Shown here: piece by piece, positions 51,950 to 60,733 of the stretch | How positions within the stretch are numbered: position 1 is the first letter of the stretch | Layout: each line of letters starts with the position of its first letter | From: Oscillospiraceae bacterium | Lineage (GTDB): Bacteria; Bacillota; Clostridia; Oscillospirales; Acutalibacteraceae | Assembly (NCBI GenBank): GCA_022508805.1 | Contig: JAFLUM010000004.1 | Coordinates: 1-64,000, forward strand | Direction of reading: 5' to 3' | DNA: 64,000 bases | Notes under the pieces: generated by a model | Seen by the model: the letters and a program-made list of their open reading frames with translations, nothing else | Databases searched by the model: none | What the model was told of the DNA's origin: nothing | Made by a program: the position numbers and the translations under genes

Positions 51950-53371
51950 ATGGCAAAAAACAAAAAATCGGCAATTCCCGAAACAGGCATTACTGATGCC
52001 CGTCAGCTCGGTATCCCGAGAATGCTTATTCTCGGCTTCCAGCACATGTTCGCAATGTTTGGCGCAACGGTTCTTGTTCCCCTTCTTACAGGTCTTGACG
52101 TTGCTACCACGCTCTTGATGGCGGGTCTCGGAACTTTGCTGTTCCACGTTATCACGGGTATGAAGGTTCCCGCATTCCTGGGTTCTTCTTTCGCTTTCCT
52201 CGGCGGTTATGCCGCGGTTGCTCCCATGCTTGAGGAAGGTACTGTTCCCAACAAAGAGATGCTCCCCTACGCCTGCTTGGGCGTTGCGTGTGCAGGTCTT
52301 GTTTACCTTATTCTTGCCGGACTCATCAAGCTTGTCGGCATCAACAAGGTTATGCGCTTCTTCCCGCCTGTAGTTACAGGTCCCATCATCATAGCTATCG
52401 GACTCGGTCTTTCCGGCTCGGCAGTAGGTAACTGCTCTGCTAACTGGCCCCTTGCACTTATCGCTCTTGCAATCGTTATCGTATTCAACATCTGGGGCAA
52501 GGGAATGTCAAAGATAGTTCCCATACTCCTCGGTGTTGTAGGTTCATACGTTGTAGCCCTTATCGTCGGCAACGGCTTCGGCGTTGAAGGCTGGGCTGTT
52601 GATTTTACTGCTGTTCAGCAGGCTAAATGGATCGGACTCCCCATTCACGGCAGCGAAACGATTTTTGCCATTGATTGGAAAAACACCAGCCTTATTTTAA
52701 GCTCGATCATCGCGATCGTTCCCATAGCGCTTGCTACAATGATGGAGCATATCGGCGATATTTCCGCTATCGGCGCTACCGTCGGCAAAAACTACATCAA
52801 GGATCCCGGACTCCACAGAACACTTATCGGTGACGGTCTTGCAACGACTCTTTCATCAATATTCGGCGGTCCTGCAAACACCACTTACGGTGAAAACACA
52901 GGCGTTCTTGCGCTCTCAAAGGTATATGACCCCAGAGTTATAAGACTTGCGGCTATATTCGCAGTTATCGTTTCCTTCTCACCGAAATTTGCGGCAGTCA
53001 TCAACTCAATGCCTACTGCAATCATCGGCGGTATCTCATTCGTACTTTACGGTATGATCTCGGCTATCGGCGTTCGCAACGTTGTTGAGTCCAAGGTTGA
53101 CTTCACAAAGAGCCGTAACCTTATCATCGCAGCGGTTATCCTTGTTTCCGCTCTCGGTCTCGGCAATGCAGCAACGTTCAACATAAGCGAGAATTTCACA
53201 ATTTCTCTCTCTGCTCTTGCAGTTGCATCTATCGCAGGTATCCTTCTCAACGCCATCCTCCCCGGTAAGGACTACACCTTCTCTGAGGACGAGCCCAAGG
53301 ACACAGGCGTAAACTTCGCAGCAGGTCAGAATACAAAGCGTCAGGAAAAAGAAGTAAAAGACGCTGAATAA
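51950..53371 (+). CDS. Uracil/xanthine permease, NCS2 family (UraA-like)
   Basis: The 473-residue transporter imports a nucleobase with protons. It has the NCS2 start RMLILGFQHMFAMFGATVLVPLLTGLDVATTLLMAGLGTLLFH, the substrate-binding segments FLGSSFAFLGGYAAV and ATMMEHIGDISAIG (Glu in TM8), and GGPANTTYGENTGVLALSKVYDP in TM10. The TTYGENTG form and general layout suggest uracil (UraA/PyrP) over xanthine, but this is not decisive. Start ATG 51950 behind CGGAGGATAT; the frame opens earlier inside the leader. A terminator follows. Confidence 0.92.
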   Translation: MAKNKKSAIPETGITDARQLGIPRMLILGFQHMFAMFGATVLVPLLTGLDVATTLLMAGLGTLLFHVITGMKVPAFLGSSFAFLGGYAAVAPMLEEGTVPNKEMLPYACLGVACAGLVYLILAGLIKLVGINKVMRFFPPVVTGPIIIAIGLGLSGSAVGNCSANWPLALIALAIVIVFNIWGKGMSKIVPILLGVVGSYVVALIVGNGFGVEGWAVDFTAVQQAKWIGLPIHGSETIFAIDWKNTSLILSSIIAIVPIALATMMEHIGDISAIGATVGKNYIKDPGLHRTLIGDGLATTLSSIFGGPANTTYGENTGVLALSKVYDPRVIRLAAIFAVIVSFSPKFAAVINSMPTAIIGGISFVLYGMISAIGVRNVVESKVDFTKSRNLIIAAVILVSALGLGNAATFNISENFTISLSALAVASIAGILLNAILPGKDYTFSEDEPKDTGVNFAAGQNTKRQEKEVKDAE

Positions 53372-53391
53372 TTCTTCTCCCACATAAATTT

Positions 53392-53420
53392 TCCCCGTAG
53401 GTAAAACTACGGGGATTTTT
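53392..53420 (+). terminator. Terminator of the NCS2 permease gene
   Basis: A 9-bp perfect stem (53392-53400 with 53407-53415) is followed by TTTTTCTT. Confidence 0.92.
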
Positions 53421-53494
53421 CTTGTTATTGCTGAAAATTTGTGATAATATAATCGGAAAGAGTTATATATTTTTAACAGAGAAGATAAGGTAAT

Positions 53495-54364
53495 ATGATA
53501 AAAAGCGATAAGACCAAAGGAATAATATACATAATACTTTCGGCATTTTTCTTTGCGCTGATGAGCCTTTTTGTAAAGCTTTCCGGCGACCTGCCGATTA
53601 TGCAGAAAAGCTTTTTCAGAAATGCAGTCGCTGCCGTTTTTTCGGCAATTATAATTACTAAAGATCATATATGGAGCGTACCGAAGGGTAAAAACATATT
53701 ATATCTGTTTATCCGCGCGGCAGCGGGCACTGTAGGTATACTCTGCAATTTTTACGCCGTGAGCCATATAAATATTGCGGATGCGTCAATGCTTAATAAG
53801 CTTTCACCGTTTTTTGCAGTGATATTCTCGATCTTTGTATTGAAAGAAAAGGCCAATTTGCGGCAGACCGTAGCAGTCGTGGCGGCGTTCGGCGGCTCAC
53901 TGCTTGTAATGAGACCTTCATTTTCTGCCGATGCTCTGCCGTCTTTTTTAGGTTTCTTGGGCGGAATGGGCGCAGGACTTGCATACACATATGTGCGAAA
54001 ACTCTCGCAAAACGGTGTAAAGGGACCGATAATCGTTTTCACTTTTTCACTGTTTTCGTGTGCGGTGACATTGCCGGGACTTATTATGGAATACACTCCG
54101 ATGACCGGCATACAGCTTATATATCTGCTGCTTGCAGGAATATGTGCCTGCATCGGTCAGTTCTATATCACTTCGGCATATTCAAAAGCGCCTGCAAAGG
54201 AAATATCTATTTATGATTACTCACAGATAATTTTCACTACACTTATAAGCTTTATAGTGTTTAAACAGCCGCCTGATATTTTGAGTTTTATCGGATATTT
54301 CATCATAATATCTGCTGCGGTGTTCAATGCGTGGGATACGCTGTTTATAAGGGGTCGGCGTTGA
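53495..54364 (+). CDS. EamA/DMT family transporter
   Basis: The 289-residue protein has ten helices in two EamA repeats (GIIYIILSAFFFALMSLFVKLSGDLPIMQKSFFRN and the second starting LGFLGGMGAGLAYTYVRKL). The first-repeat end MLNKLSPFFAVIFSIFVLKEK is typical of the family, which exports or imports metabolites such as amino acids; the substrate is unknown. Start ATG 53495 behind AAGATAAGG. It may form an operon with the next two genes (62 and 22 nt gaps). Confidence 0.9.
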   Translation: MIKSDKTKGIIYIILSAFFFALMSLFVKLSGDLPIMQKSFFRNAVAAVFSAIIITKDHIWSVPKGKNILYLFIRAAAGTVGILCNFYAVSHINIADASMLNKLSPFFAVIFSIFVLKEKANLRQTVAVVAAFGGSLLVMRPSFSADALPSFLGFLGGMGAGLAYTYVRKLSQNGVKGPIIVFTFSLFSCAVTLPGLIMEYTPMTGIQLIYLLLAGICACIGQFYITSAYSKAPAKEISIYDYSQIIFTTLISFIVFKQPPDILSFIGYFIIISAAVFNAWDTLFIRGRR

Positions 54365-54425
54365 CTTTTATATGCGATTTTGTTATAATTCGGACTGTAA
54401 AAATGTATTTCAGACGGGGCAAAAT

Positions 54426-54896
54426 ATGGGCGACACGAATAAAAAGAAAATAACACTTTCTGAGCTTTACCCCGTAATACGGGAAAGGCTTGACAAGGGC
54501 GGAACGGTTGAACTGCCGATAACGGGCACAAGTATGCTGCCGCTCTTGGTTTGGGGCAGAGACAGCGTTGATATAACCAAAACAGAAACGCCTAAAAACG
54601 GCGATATAATTTTTTATCGCCGCGATAACGGTCAGTTTGTACTTCACCGAATCATCGGCGAAAATGAAAATGGCTTTATTCTGTGCGGTGATAACCAGTG
54701 GCAAAAAGAGTACGGCATCAAGCCGAATAATATTATCGCAGTTGTTACTGCTATAAACCGTAACGGCAAAAAATTTGACACTGACAACAAAATATACAGG
54801 CTTTACAGCTTTACTTGGGTGAAGATCCTGCCTATACGAAAATATTTACTGATTCTCATGAGGAAAGTGAAAAAACTCTTTGGAGCAAAGAAGTAA
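54426..54896 (+). CDS. S24/S26 signal-peptidase-like protein without N-terminal membrane anchor
   Basis: The 156-residue protein has the signal peptidase I core: box B serine in PITGTSMLPLLVWG, NGDIIFYRR, QFVLHRIIG with a His where bacterial enzymes have the catalytic Lys, and GDNQ near the end. Ser/His is the arrangement of SipW and ER-type peptidases. No N-terminal membrane helix precedes the serine, which is odd; only a basic amphipathic C-terminus (ILPIRKYLLILMRKVKKLF) could touch the membrane. Start ATG 54426 with GGGGC upstream. Paired with the nucleotidyltransferase gene, a combination seen in clostridial clusters of unknown role. Confidence 0.8.
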   Translation: MGDTNKKKITLSELYPVIRERLDKGGTVELPITGTSMLPLLVWGRDSVDITKTETPKNGDIIFYRRDNGQFVLHRIIGENENGFILCGDNQWQKEYGIKPNNIIAVVTAINRNGKKFDTDNKIYRLYSFTWVKILPIRKYLLILMRKVKKLFGAKK

Positions 54897-54918
54897 GAAT
54901 GTATGAAAGGTATTCAAA

Positions 54919-56064
54919 ATGGCTGATTATTTGCATACAAAAGAATATTTTTTAAAGCTGGTCGCCGCCTCGATATGCGGTGATACGGCTCCAACCGCCC
55001 CCGAAGATATTGATTATTCACAACTCGCCAGGCTGGCATTTTCAAATTCAGTGCAGACCGTACTGTATCTGTCGGTAAAGGATAAAAAACCCGACAGCTT
55101 TCCGGAAGAGCATTATAAAAAGCTCCGCACGTCTTATATGACCAACTTAATGCGCGAGGCGTCGCAGAGTGAGGAAAGTGCTGAATTGCGAGAAATTTTC
55201 ACGGCGGAAAATATAGATTTTATGCTGTTGAAGGGGTCTCATTTAAAGGCTCTTTATCCGGTCTCTGAAATGCGTTTTATGGTGGATATGGACATTCTTG
55301 TGCGTGAAAAGGATCTTGAGCGTGCCCGTGATATCGTGCTGTCGCGGGGATATCACCTTAAAATGAATAACAGTAAGGATATAGTGCTCATAAAAGAACC
55401 TTTTCTTACCGTTGAAGTGCATAAATCACTGTTTACGGAAGAATATTTTATGCACGGCTATTTTGCGAATGTATGGGAACGTGCCGAACAGACCGATACA
55501 AACGAATACAAAATGAGCGCCAATGACCTTTATGTTTATACGCTTGCTCACCTTACCGAACATTATACCTCAGCAGGCTCTTGCTTTCGCCCGATGATGG
55601 ACCTTTATCTTATGGAAAAACGCATTCCGTCACTAAATTTTGAGTATATAACTGAACAGTTCAGGACGATCGGAATAGAAAAGTTTGCCCAAAACATAAG
55701 ACAGCTTTGTAAATGTATGTTTGAAGGCGCTCCTAAAGACAAAACCATGGAGATAATGGAAAATTATATCGTTTTAGGACCGCCTGTCAAGAACGCCGAT
55801 GTAGCCTCAAAGGCTGCTACCAGCCAAAAATCAAAAGCTAAGCGAATTTTCGAAACGGCTTTTCCGAATTTTAAGCATATGGCGTTAAAATATCCCCTTT
55901 TGAAAAAAGCACCGTTTTTGTTGCCAGCATACTGGGTAATACGGCTGTTCTCCTACTTGTTTTCAAGTGATAAAAGCGTCGTCAGGCACCGCAAAGGACT
56001 TATTTCTTCGAATAAAAACGATGCTGATATTATGCAGTCCATATTTAAAGAATCAGGGTTATAA
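54919..56064 (+). CDS. Nucleotidyltransferase family protein (NTP_transf_5-like)
   Basis: The 381-residue protein has the core LLKGSHLKALYPVSEMRFMVDMDILVREKDLERA (about 105-140), with the D-x-D metal site of Pol-beta-type nucleotidyltransferases, then VEVHKSLF and a helical remainder ending in a short hydrophobic stretch (FLLPAYWVIRLFSYLF) near residue 350. These proteins often sit in polysaccharide or peptide clusters; the acceptor is unknown. It begins 22 nt after the peptidase-like gene and ends at a terminator shared with the FucNAc cluster. Confidence 0.8.
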   Translation: MADYLHTKEYFLKLVAASICGDTAPTAPEDIDYSQLARLAFSNSVQTVLYLSVKDKKPDSFPEEHYKKLRTSYMTNLMREASQSEESAELREIFTAENIDFMLLKGSHLKALYPVSEMRFMVDMDILVREKDLERARDIVLSRGYHLKMNNSKDIVLIKEPFLTVEVHKSLFTEEYFMHGYFANVWERAEQTDTNEYKMSANDLYVYTLAHLTEHYTSAGSCFRPMMDLYLMEKRIPSLNFEYITEQFRTIGIEKFAQNIRQLCKCMFEGAPKDKTMEIMENYIVLGPPVKNADVASKAATSQKSKAKRIFETAFPNFKHMALKYPLLKKAPFLLPAYWVIRLFSYLFSSDKSVVRHRKGLISSNKNDADIMQSIFKESGL

Positions 56065-56070
56065 AAAACT

Positions 56071-56100
56071 AACCGTCGGAATTTGAACCGACGGTTTTTT
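56071..56100. terminator. Bidirectional terminator between the nucleotidyltransferase and the FucNAc cluster
   Basis: A 9-bp perfect stem (56071-56079 with 56088-56096) has TTTTTT on the plus side and AGTTTTTT on the minus side. Confidence 0.88.
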
Positions 56101-56108
56101 GTATGAAT

Positions 56109-57287
56109 TTAAAATTTTCTCCAAACCATTTTATTGACTACGCCTGTATATGACTGAATGATTTTTACCACCTTGGATGAGACATTTTCGTCGGTATAAT
56201 CGGGAACGGGAATTCCGATATCGTTGTTTTCATTCATTTCTACAGCAGTCTCTATGGACTGAAGAAGTGATTTTTCGTCAATACCCGCCAGCACGAAGCA
56301 GGCTTTGTCAAGCGCCTCGGGACGTTCCGTGGACGTGCGGATGCACACCGCGGGGAAAGGATGTCCTACGGATGTAAAAAAGCTGGATTCCTCAGGCAGA
56401 GTTCCGCTGTCGGAGACAACTGCGAACGCATTCATCTGCAGGCAGTTATAATCGTGGAACCCAAGGGGTTCGTGCTGTATTACACGACTGTCAAGCATGA
56501 ATCCGCTTTGCAGAAGTCTTTTTTTTGAGCGCGGATGGCAGGAATAGAGCACGGGCATATCATATTTTTCAGCCATTTTATTGATAGCAGAGAAAAGGGA
56601 AAGGAAATTCTTTTCGGTGTCAATATTTTCCTCTCTGTGCGCCGAAAGCAGTATATATCTGCCCTTTTCGAGTCCCAAACGGTTGTGAATGTCGGAATTC
56701 ATTATCTTATCAAGGTTATTGTGCAGTACCTCCGCCATGGGCGAGCCCGTAACATAAGTACGCTCCTTTGGCAGTCCGCACTCGATAAGATAACGGCGAG
56801 CGTGCTCGGAATAAGCGAGATTTACGTCGGAAATTATATCAACTATGCGGCGGTTTGTCTCCTCGGGCAAGCATTCGTCCTTACAGCGGTTGCCCGCCTC
56901 CATATGAAACACGGGAATGTGAAGTCTTTTTGCCGCTATTGCCGACAGGCAGGAGTTTGTGTCGCCGAGAATGAGCAGTGCATCGGGCATAGTCGCTGTC
57001 ATAAGCTTGTAGGAGCAGTTTATGATGTTTCCCACGGTTTCGCCCAAGTCACCGCCTGCCGCATCCATATACACCTCGGGGTCGTCAAGCTGTAGATCCT
57101 TAAAAAATATGCCGTTCAGGTTGTAGTCGTAATTCTGTCCCGTATGGGCAAGCACACAGTCAAAATACTGACGGCATTTATTAATAACGGCGGCAAGGCG
57201 TATGATCTCGGGACGCGTTCCCACGATTATAAGCAGTTTCAACTTGCCGTTATTTTTAAAGGAAATGTCACTGTAGTCCGTTTTCAT
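56109..57287 (-). CDS. UDP-N-acetylglucosamine 2-epimerase, non-hydrolysing (CapG/FnlC/WecB-like)
   Basis: The last enzyme of UDP-N-acetyl-L-fucosamine synthesis in this cluster. The 392-residue GT-B protein has KLLIIVGTRPEIIRLAAVINKC, HMEAGNRCKDECLPEETNRRIVD and YILLSAHREENIDTEKN of the family, with the conserved Glu and His. The two genes upstream are CapF- and CapE-like, so the substrate is likely the UDP-6-deoxy-L-talose amino sugar (CapG), not UDP-GlcNAc (WecB). It follows capF by 12 nt. Confidence 0.88.
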   Translation of the reverse strand: MKTDYSDISFKNNGKLKLLIIVGTRPEIIRLAAVINKCRQYFDCVLAHTGQNYDYNLNGIFFKDLQLDDPEVYMDAAGGDLGETVGNIINCSYKLMTATMPDALLILGDTNSCLSAIAAKRLHIPVFHMEAGNRCKDECLPEETNRRIVDIISDVNLAYSEHARRYLIECGLPKERTYVTGSPMAEVLHNNLDKIMNSDIHNRLGLEKGRYILLSAHREENIDTEKNFLSLFSAINKMAEKYDMPVLYSCHPRSKKRLLQSGFMLDSRVIQHEPLGFHDYNCLQMNAFAVVSDSGTLPEESSFFTSVGHPFPAVCIRTSTERPEALDKACFVLAGIDEKSLLQSIETAVEMNENNDIGIPVPDYTDENVSSKVVKIIQSYTGVVNKMVWRKF

Positions 57288-57299
57288 ACATACACCCTC

Positions 57300-58445
57300 T
57301 TAAACTTTTTCAAAATATGTGTCGGGATTCGCCGGATCAAAGCACTCGTTGCACCACATAAAGGTGACCATATCGGTGTCACCGAGATTTTCGATATTAT
57401 GGGTATATCCCACGGGAATATCAACTACCTCCAGCTTTTCGCCCGAAACAAAATATTCATATATCTTATCCTCGTCGATTTTGCGGAAACGTATTACTCC
57501 TCTGCCGCTGACAACGAGGAATTTTTCGTTTTTCGTATGATGCCAATGGTTTCCCTTTGTTATACCGGGCTTTGAAATATTGACCGAGAACTGACCGCTC
57601 TGTGCCGTGCGTAAAATCTCGGTAAATGACCCTCGATCGTCAATATTCATTTTAAGTGGATAAGAGAACTTGTCCGTTGGCAGATATGAAAGATATGTAC
57701 TGTAAAGCTTTTTTGAAAAACTGCCGTCGGTCATATCGGGAACTATTTTATTCTCTCGGCTGTCACGGAAGGAATAGAGCATATCGGCAATCTCGCCGAG
57801 GGTTATATTATGCTCAGTCGGAACACGGCAAAAATCACCGTCACGGTGCTCGTTACCGCAAAGAGCGTCAAGCATTTCACGGACAAGATCGTCAATATAC
57901 ACAAGCGTCATTTTATGGCTGCGGTCATTGACAGTTATTGGTAAATCATTTGCAATATTATGGCAAAATGTGGCGACTGCACTGTTGTAATTAGGTCTGC
58001 ACCACTTGCCGAAAAGATTAGGAAAGCGGTATACAAGCACCCTTGCGCCCGTTTCCTCGGCATATTCAAAAAACAGGTCCTCCCCTGCCTTTTTGCTTTT
58101 GCCGTAAGGATTATCGAGCGCCGCCTGAGTTGAGGAGGAGAGCATTACGGGGCATTTGTTGCCGTATTTTTTCAGGATATCAAGAAGCAGTGACCCAAAG
58201 CCGAAATTGCCCTGCATAAACTCATCTTCGCTTTGGGGACGGTTTACGCCCGCAAGATTGAACACGAAATCGCAGCCACGGCAATATTCATTGAGCAGAG
58301 CTTTATCTGTATCAATATCAAATTCGCAAATCTCAATATCAGCGGGTAAAGATGTTGTTTTATCCTTGCCGTCGCGGATATTTTTAAGAGCGGCAACAAG
58401 ATTTTTACCTACAAATCCTTTTGCACCTGTTACAAGAATTTTCAT
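57300..58445 (-). CDS. CapF-like bifunctional SDR/cupin enzyme of UDP-FucNAc synthesis
   Basis: The 381-residue protein has an N-terminal Rossmann domain (KILVTGAKGFVGKNLVAAL, FNLAGVNRP, NPYGKSKKAGEDLFFEYA with the Tyr-Lys pair) that reduces the 4-keto sugar, and a C-terminal cupin (about 250-381) with GNHWHHTKNEKFLVVSGRGVIRF, whose histidines bind zinc and epimerise C3. That is the layout of S. aureus CapF (FnlB). Between capG and capE. Confidence 0.9.
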   Translation of the reverse strand: MKILVTGAKGFVGKNLVAALKNIRDGKDKTTSLPADIEICEFDIDTDKALLNEYCRGCDFVFNLAGVNRPQSEDEFMQGNFGFGSLLLDILKKYGNKCPVMLSSSTQAALDNPYGKSKKAGEDLFFEYAEETGARVLVYRFPNLFGKWCRPNYNSAVATFCHNIANDLPITVNDRSHKMTLVYIDDLVREMLDALCGNEHRDGDFCRVPTEHNITLGEIADMLYSFRDSRENKIVPDMTDGSFSKKLYSTYLSYLPTDKFSYPLKMNIDDRGSFTEILRTAQSGQFSVNISKPGITKGNHWHHTKNEKFLVVSGRGVIRFRKIDEDKIYEYFVSGEKLEVVDIPVGYTHNIENLGDTDMVTFMWCNECFDPANPDTYFEKV

Positions 58446-58478
58446 AAAACCGTATAATTCGGTCCTTTCATAGATTAT

Positions 58479-59516
58479 CTATTTGCCCAAATTCGCAAGC
58501 TCATCACGAATATAAGAAAGTGTCAAGAGTTTTTCTTTGACCTGTTCGACATTCATAAGCTCCGTATTGTTTGAATTGAACTCAGTCAAAACGTTACGCT
58601 CGGTATCGCCTGAGCTGAAATACTTGTCATAGTTTAGCGAACGCTTGTCAGCAGGGACACGGTAGAAATCTCCCATATCGACAGCGTGAGTACACTCCTC
58701 ATTGGTAAGGAGCGTTTCATACATCTTCTCGCCGTGGCGAATGCCTATCACGCGGATCTCGCTGTCGGGAGCAAAAAGCTCCTTGACAGCCACTGCCAAT
58801 ACTCCGATAGTGCATGCAGGCGCTTTTTGGACGAGGATATCACCGCTTTCGCCGTTTTCGAAGGCGAAGAGTACCAAATCAACAGCCTCCTCAAGGCTCA
58901 TAACGAAGCGGGTCATTTCGGGTTCGGTTATAGTGATAGGCTTACCCTCTTTAATTTGATCTATCCAAAGCGGAACGACCGAGCCGCGTGAGCAAAGCAC
59001 GTTGCCGTAACGAGTACAGCAGATCCTCGTTCTGTCAGGAGAGACGGTTCTCGATTTTGCGACGACCACCTTTTCCATCATCGCCTTTGACGTACCCATG
59101 GCGTTGACGGGATAAGCCGCTTTGTCGGTGGAAAGGCAGATAACGCACTTTACGCCCTCTTCTATGGCGGCGGTCAGCACGTTGTCCGTTCCCAAAACAT
59201 TGGTTTTTACCGCCTCTATGGGGAAAAATTCGCAGGACGGCACCTGCTTTAATGCGGCGGCGTGGAAAATATAGTCCACACCGTGCATAGCGTTTTTGAC
59301 CGATTGCAGGTCGCGGACATCGCCGATATAGAATTTCAGCTTGTCCGAGCTTTGCGGAAATTTTTGCTGGAATGAGTGGCGCATATCGTCCTGCTTTTTC
59401 TCGTCGCGTGAAAATATGCGGATCTCACTGAAATCGGATTCTATAAATCGATTTAACACCGCATTTCCGAATGATCCCGTTCCGCCGGTTATCAAAAGTG
59501 TTTTTCCTTTAAACAT
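58479..59516 (-). CDS. CapE/FnlA-like UDP-GlcNAc 4,6-dehydratase/5-inverting
   Basis: The first step of UDP-FucNAc synthesis. The 345-residue SDR has KTLLITGGTGSFGNAVLNRF and HAAALKQVPSCEFFPIEAVKTNVLGT; the active site reads CLSTDKAAYPVNAMGTSKAMMEK, with a Met in place of the usual Tyr before GTSK. That Met is characteristic of CapE (Ser-Met-Lys triad). Start ATG 59516. Upstream gene is 19 nt away, so the whole cluster is probably one transcript. Confidence 0.9.
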   Translation of the reverse strand: MFKGKTLLITGGTGSFGNAVLNRFIESDFSEIRIFSRDEKKQDDMRHSFQQKFPQSSDKLKFYIGDVRDLQSVKNAMHGVDYIFHAAALKQVPSCEFFPIEAVKTNVLGTDNVLTAAIEEGVKCVICLSTDKAAYPVNAMGTSKAMMEKVVVAKSRTVSPDRTRICCTRYGNVLCSRGSVVPLWIDQIKEGKPITITEPEMTRFVMSLEEAVDLVLFAFENGESGDILVQKAPACTIGVLAVAVKELFAPDSEIRVIGIRHGEKMYETLLTNEECTHAVDMGDFYRVPADKRSLNYDKYFSSGDTERNVLTEFNSNNTELMNVEQVKEKLLTLSYIRDELANLGK

Positions 59517-59535
59517 ATTATATACCCCTAAAAAA

Positions 59536-60693
59536 TTACTTAACTAATTTTTTGATTTTTCTTAAAACAGATTTTCCAATCGACTTAACCGTGCGTTTGG
59601 TTACCGCATATTTATTTATAAGACTGTCAAATTGTACAGTGTCAAGCTCATTGAAAAATTCCTCACGCTTTGGATGCGGTGCCACCGAATTAAGCATTGC
59701 CGAATTGTATGATACAGCGGAAGGTGTATTTGTCTCTGTCCATATCAAATTATCCTTTATTTGCTCCAGCAATTGCTCGCCTTTGTGGGAATGAACGATA
59801 ACCAGCGAAGTGCCCTTATCGTCGTCGAATTCGGGAAGAATATTCTGTACTCCCCAAAAGTCAGCTATTGTAAGATCGCTTTGGCGGTGCAGTTGTTTAA
59901 ACGAACAGTTATGACAAGATGGACGCAAAAAAAGGTTGACGAGGAATCCTCGCATGTACAGGTCCTTAGAAAGGTCCTGTACATACTCCGTACAATTTGT
60001 AAATTCAAATTGTACGGAGAACGTTTTCCAGCCATATTTTTTATGTCTGAAAAACGTTCTCCGCGTCGTCGATGCGGCCTGCGCTTCGCGGAATTTTACG
60101 TATTTTTCCCATACCATAGGCGACGGAACGCCGTGGCAAATAATATCCTGCGTGAAAAGATTGTCGTAATCTTTATTTAAATAAGCATATAATCCGCTGA
60201 TTTGACAAGGTGTGCCCGTAAAAAGCACCTGTCTGCCATCTTCAAGATATTTGCGGGCACGAACATACGAATCGCCTATCTCGCTTTGCAGATATTTGCT
60301 CCCCATAAGCCGCGGAAGCTCAACAAGGCTCTCCACTGCGATATGCTTGACAGCTCTAAAACCGTCGGTAAACGCTGCGCCGAAAACTATTCCGCCTTTT
60401 GACAGCGTTTGCTCTGCCAACAGTGCAAATACACCGCCGCTTGAGCTTTTAAGACGAATATCTTCATTTTTGTTATACATTGCATAAGCTTTGGGAACGT
60501 CGTCTGATTTTATCTCATTTTTTAAAACAGGGCAGGTCTGCTTGCACTTACCGCAGTCAATACAAGCTGTTTCGTCAATTTCAGGATATAAAAAGCCTTC
60601 ATTGTCCACTTTCATCTCGATACATTGCTTCGGACACACCGAAGCACACGCATGGCAGCCGGAGCACAGATGTTTTTCAACTATCTTCTTCAT
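59536..60693 (-). CDS. FrhB-like iron-sulfur protein of polysaccharide clusters
   Basis: The 385-residue protein begins with two [4Fe-4S] ferredoxin motifs (CSGCHACASVCP and CIDCGKCKQTCP) followed by a coenzyme F420 hydrogenase beta-subunit-like domain (GGVFALLAEQTLSKGG, FTGTPCQISGLYAYL, TQDIICHGVPSPMVWEKYV). Such proteins often accompany a pyruvyl transferase in exopolysaccharide loci, where a redox step on a sugar or the ketal is assumed but not proven. F420 itself is unlikely in this organism. Confidence 0.85.
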   Translation of the reverse strand: MKKIVEKHLCSGCHACASVCPKQCIEMKVDNEGFLYPEIDETACIDCGKCKQTCPVLKNEIKSDDVPKAYAMYNKNEDIRLKSSSGGVFALLAEQTLSKGGIVFGAAFTDGFRAVKHIAVESLVELPRLMGSKYLQSEIGDSYVRARKYLEDGRQVLFTGTPCQISGLYAYLNKDYDNLFTQDIICHGVPSPMVWEKYVKFREAQAASTTRRTFFRHKKYGWKTFSVQFEFTNCTEYVQDLSKDLYMRGFLVNLFLRPSCHNCSFKQLHRQSDLTIADFWGVQNILPEFDDDKGTSLVIVHSHKGEQLLEQIKDNLIWTETNTPSAVSYNSAMLNSVAPHPKREEFFNELDTVQFDSLINKYAVTKRTVKSIGKSVLRKIKKLVK

Positions 60694-60733
60694 AATTTTT
60701 TGACGACCCTTCTAACAGCTTTATAATCAATTA

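Noticed and set aside
53036-53668. 210-codon minus-strand frame
   Set aside because: Antisense to the NCS2 permease, its terminator and the start of the EamA gene; low-complexity cysteine-rich product.
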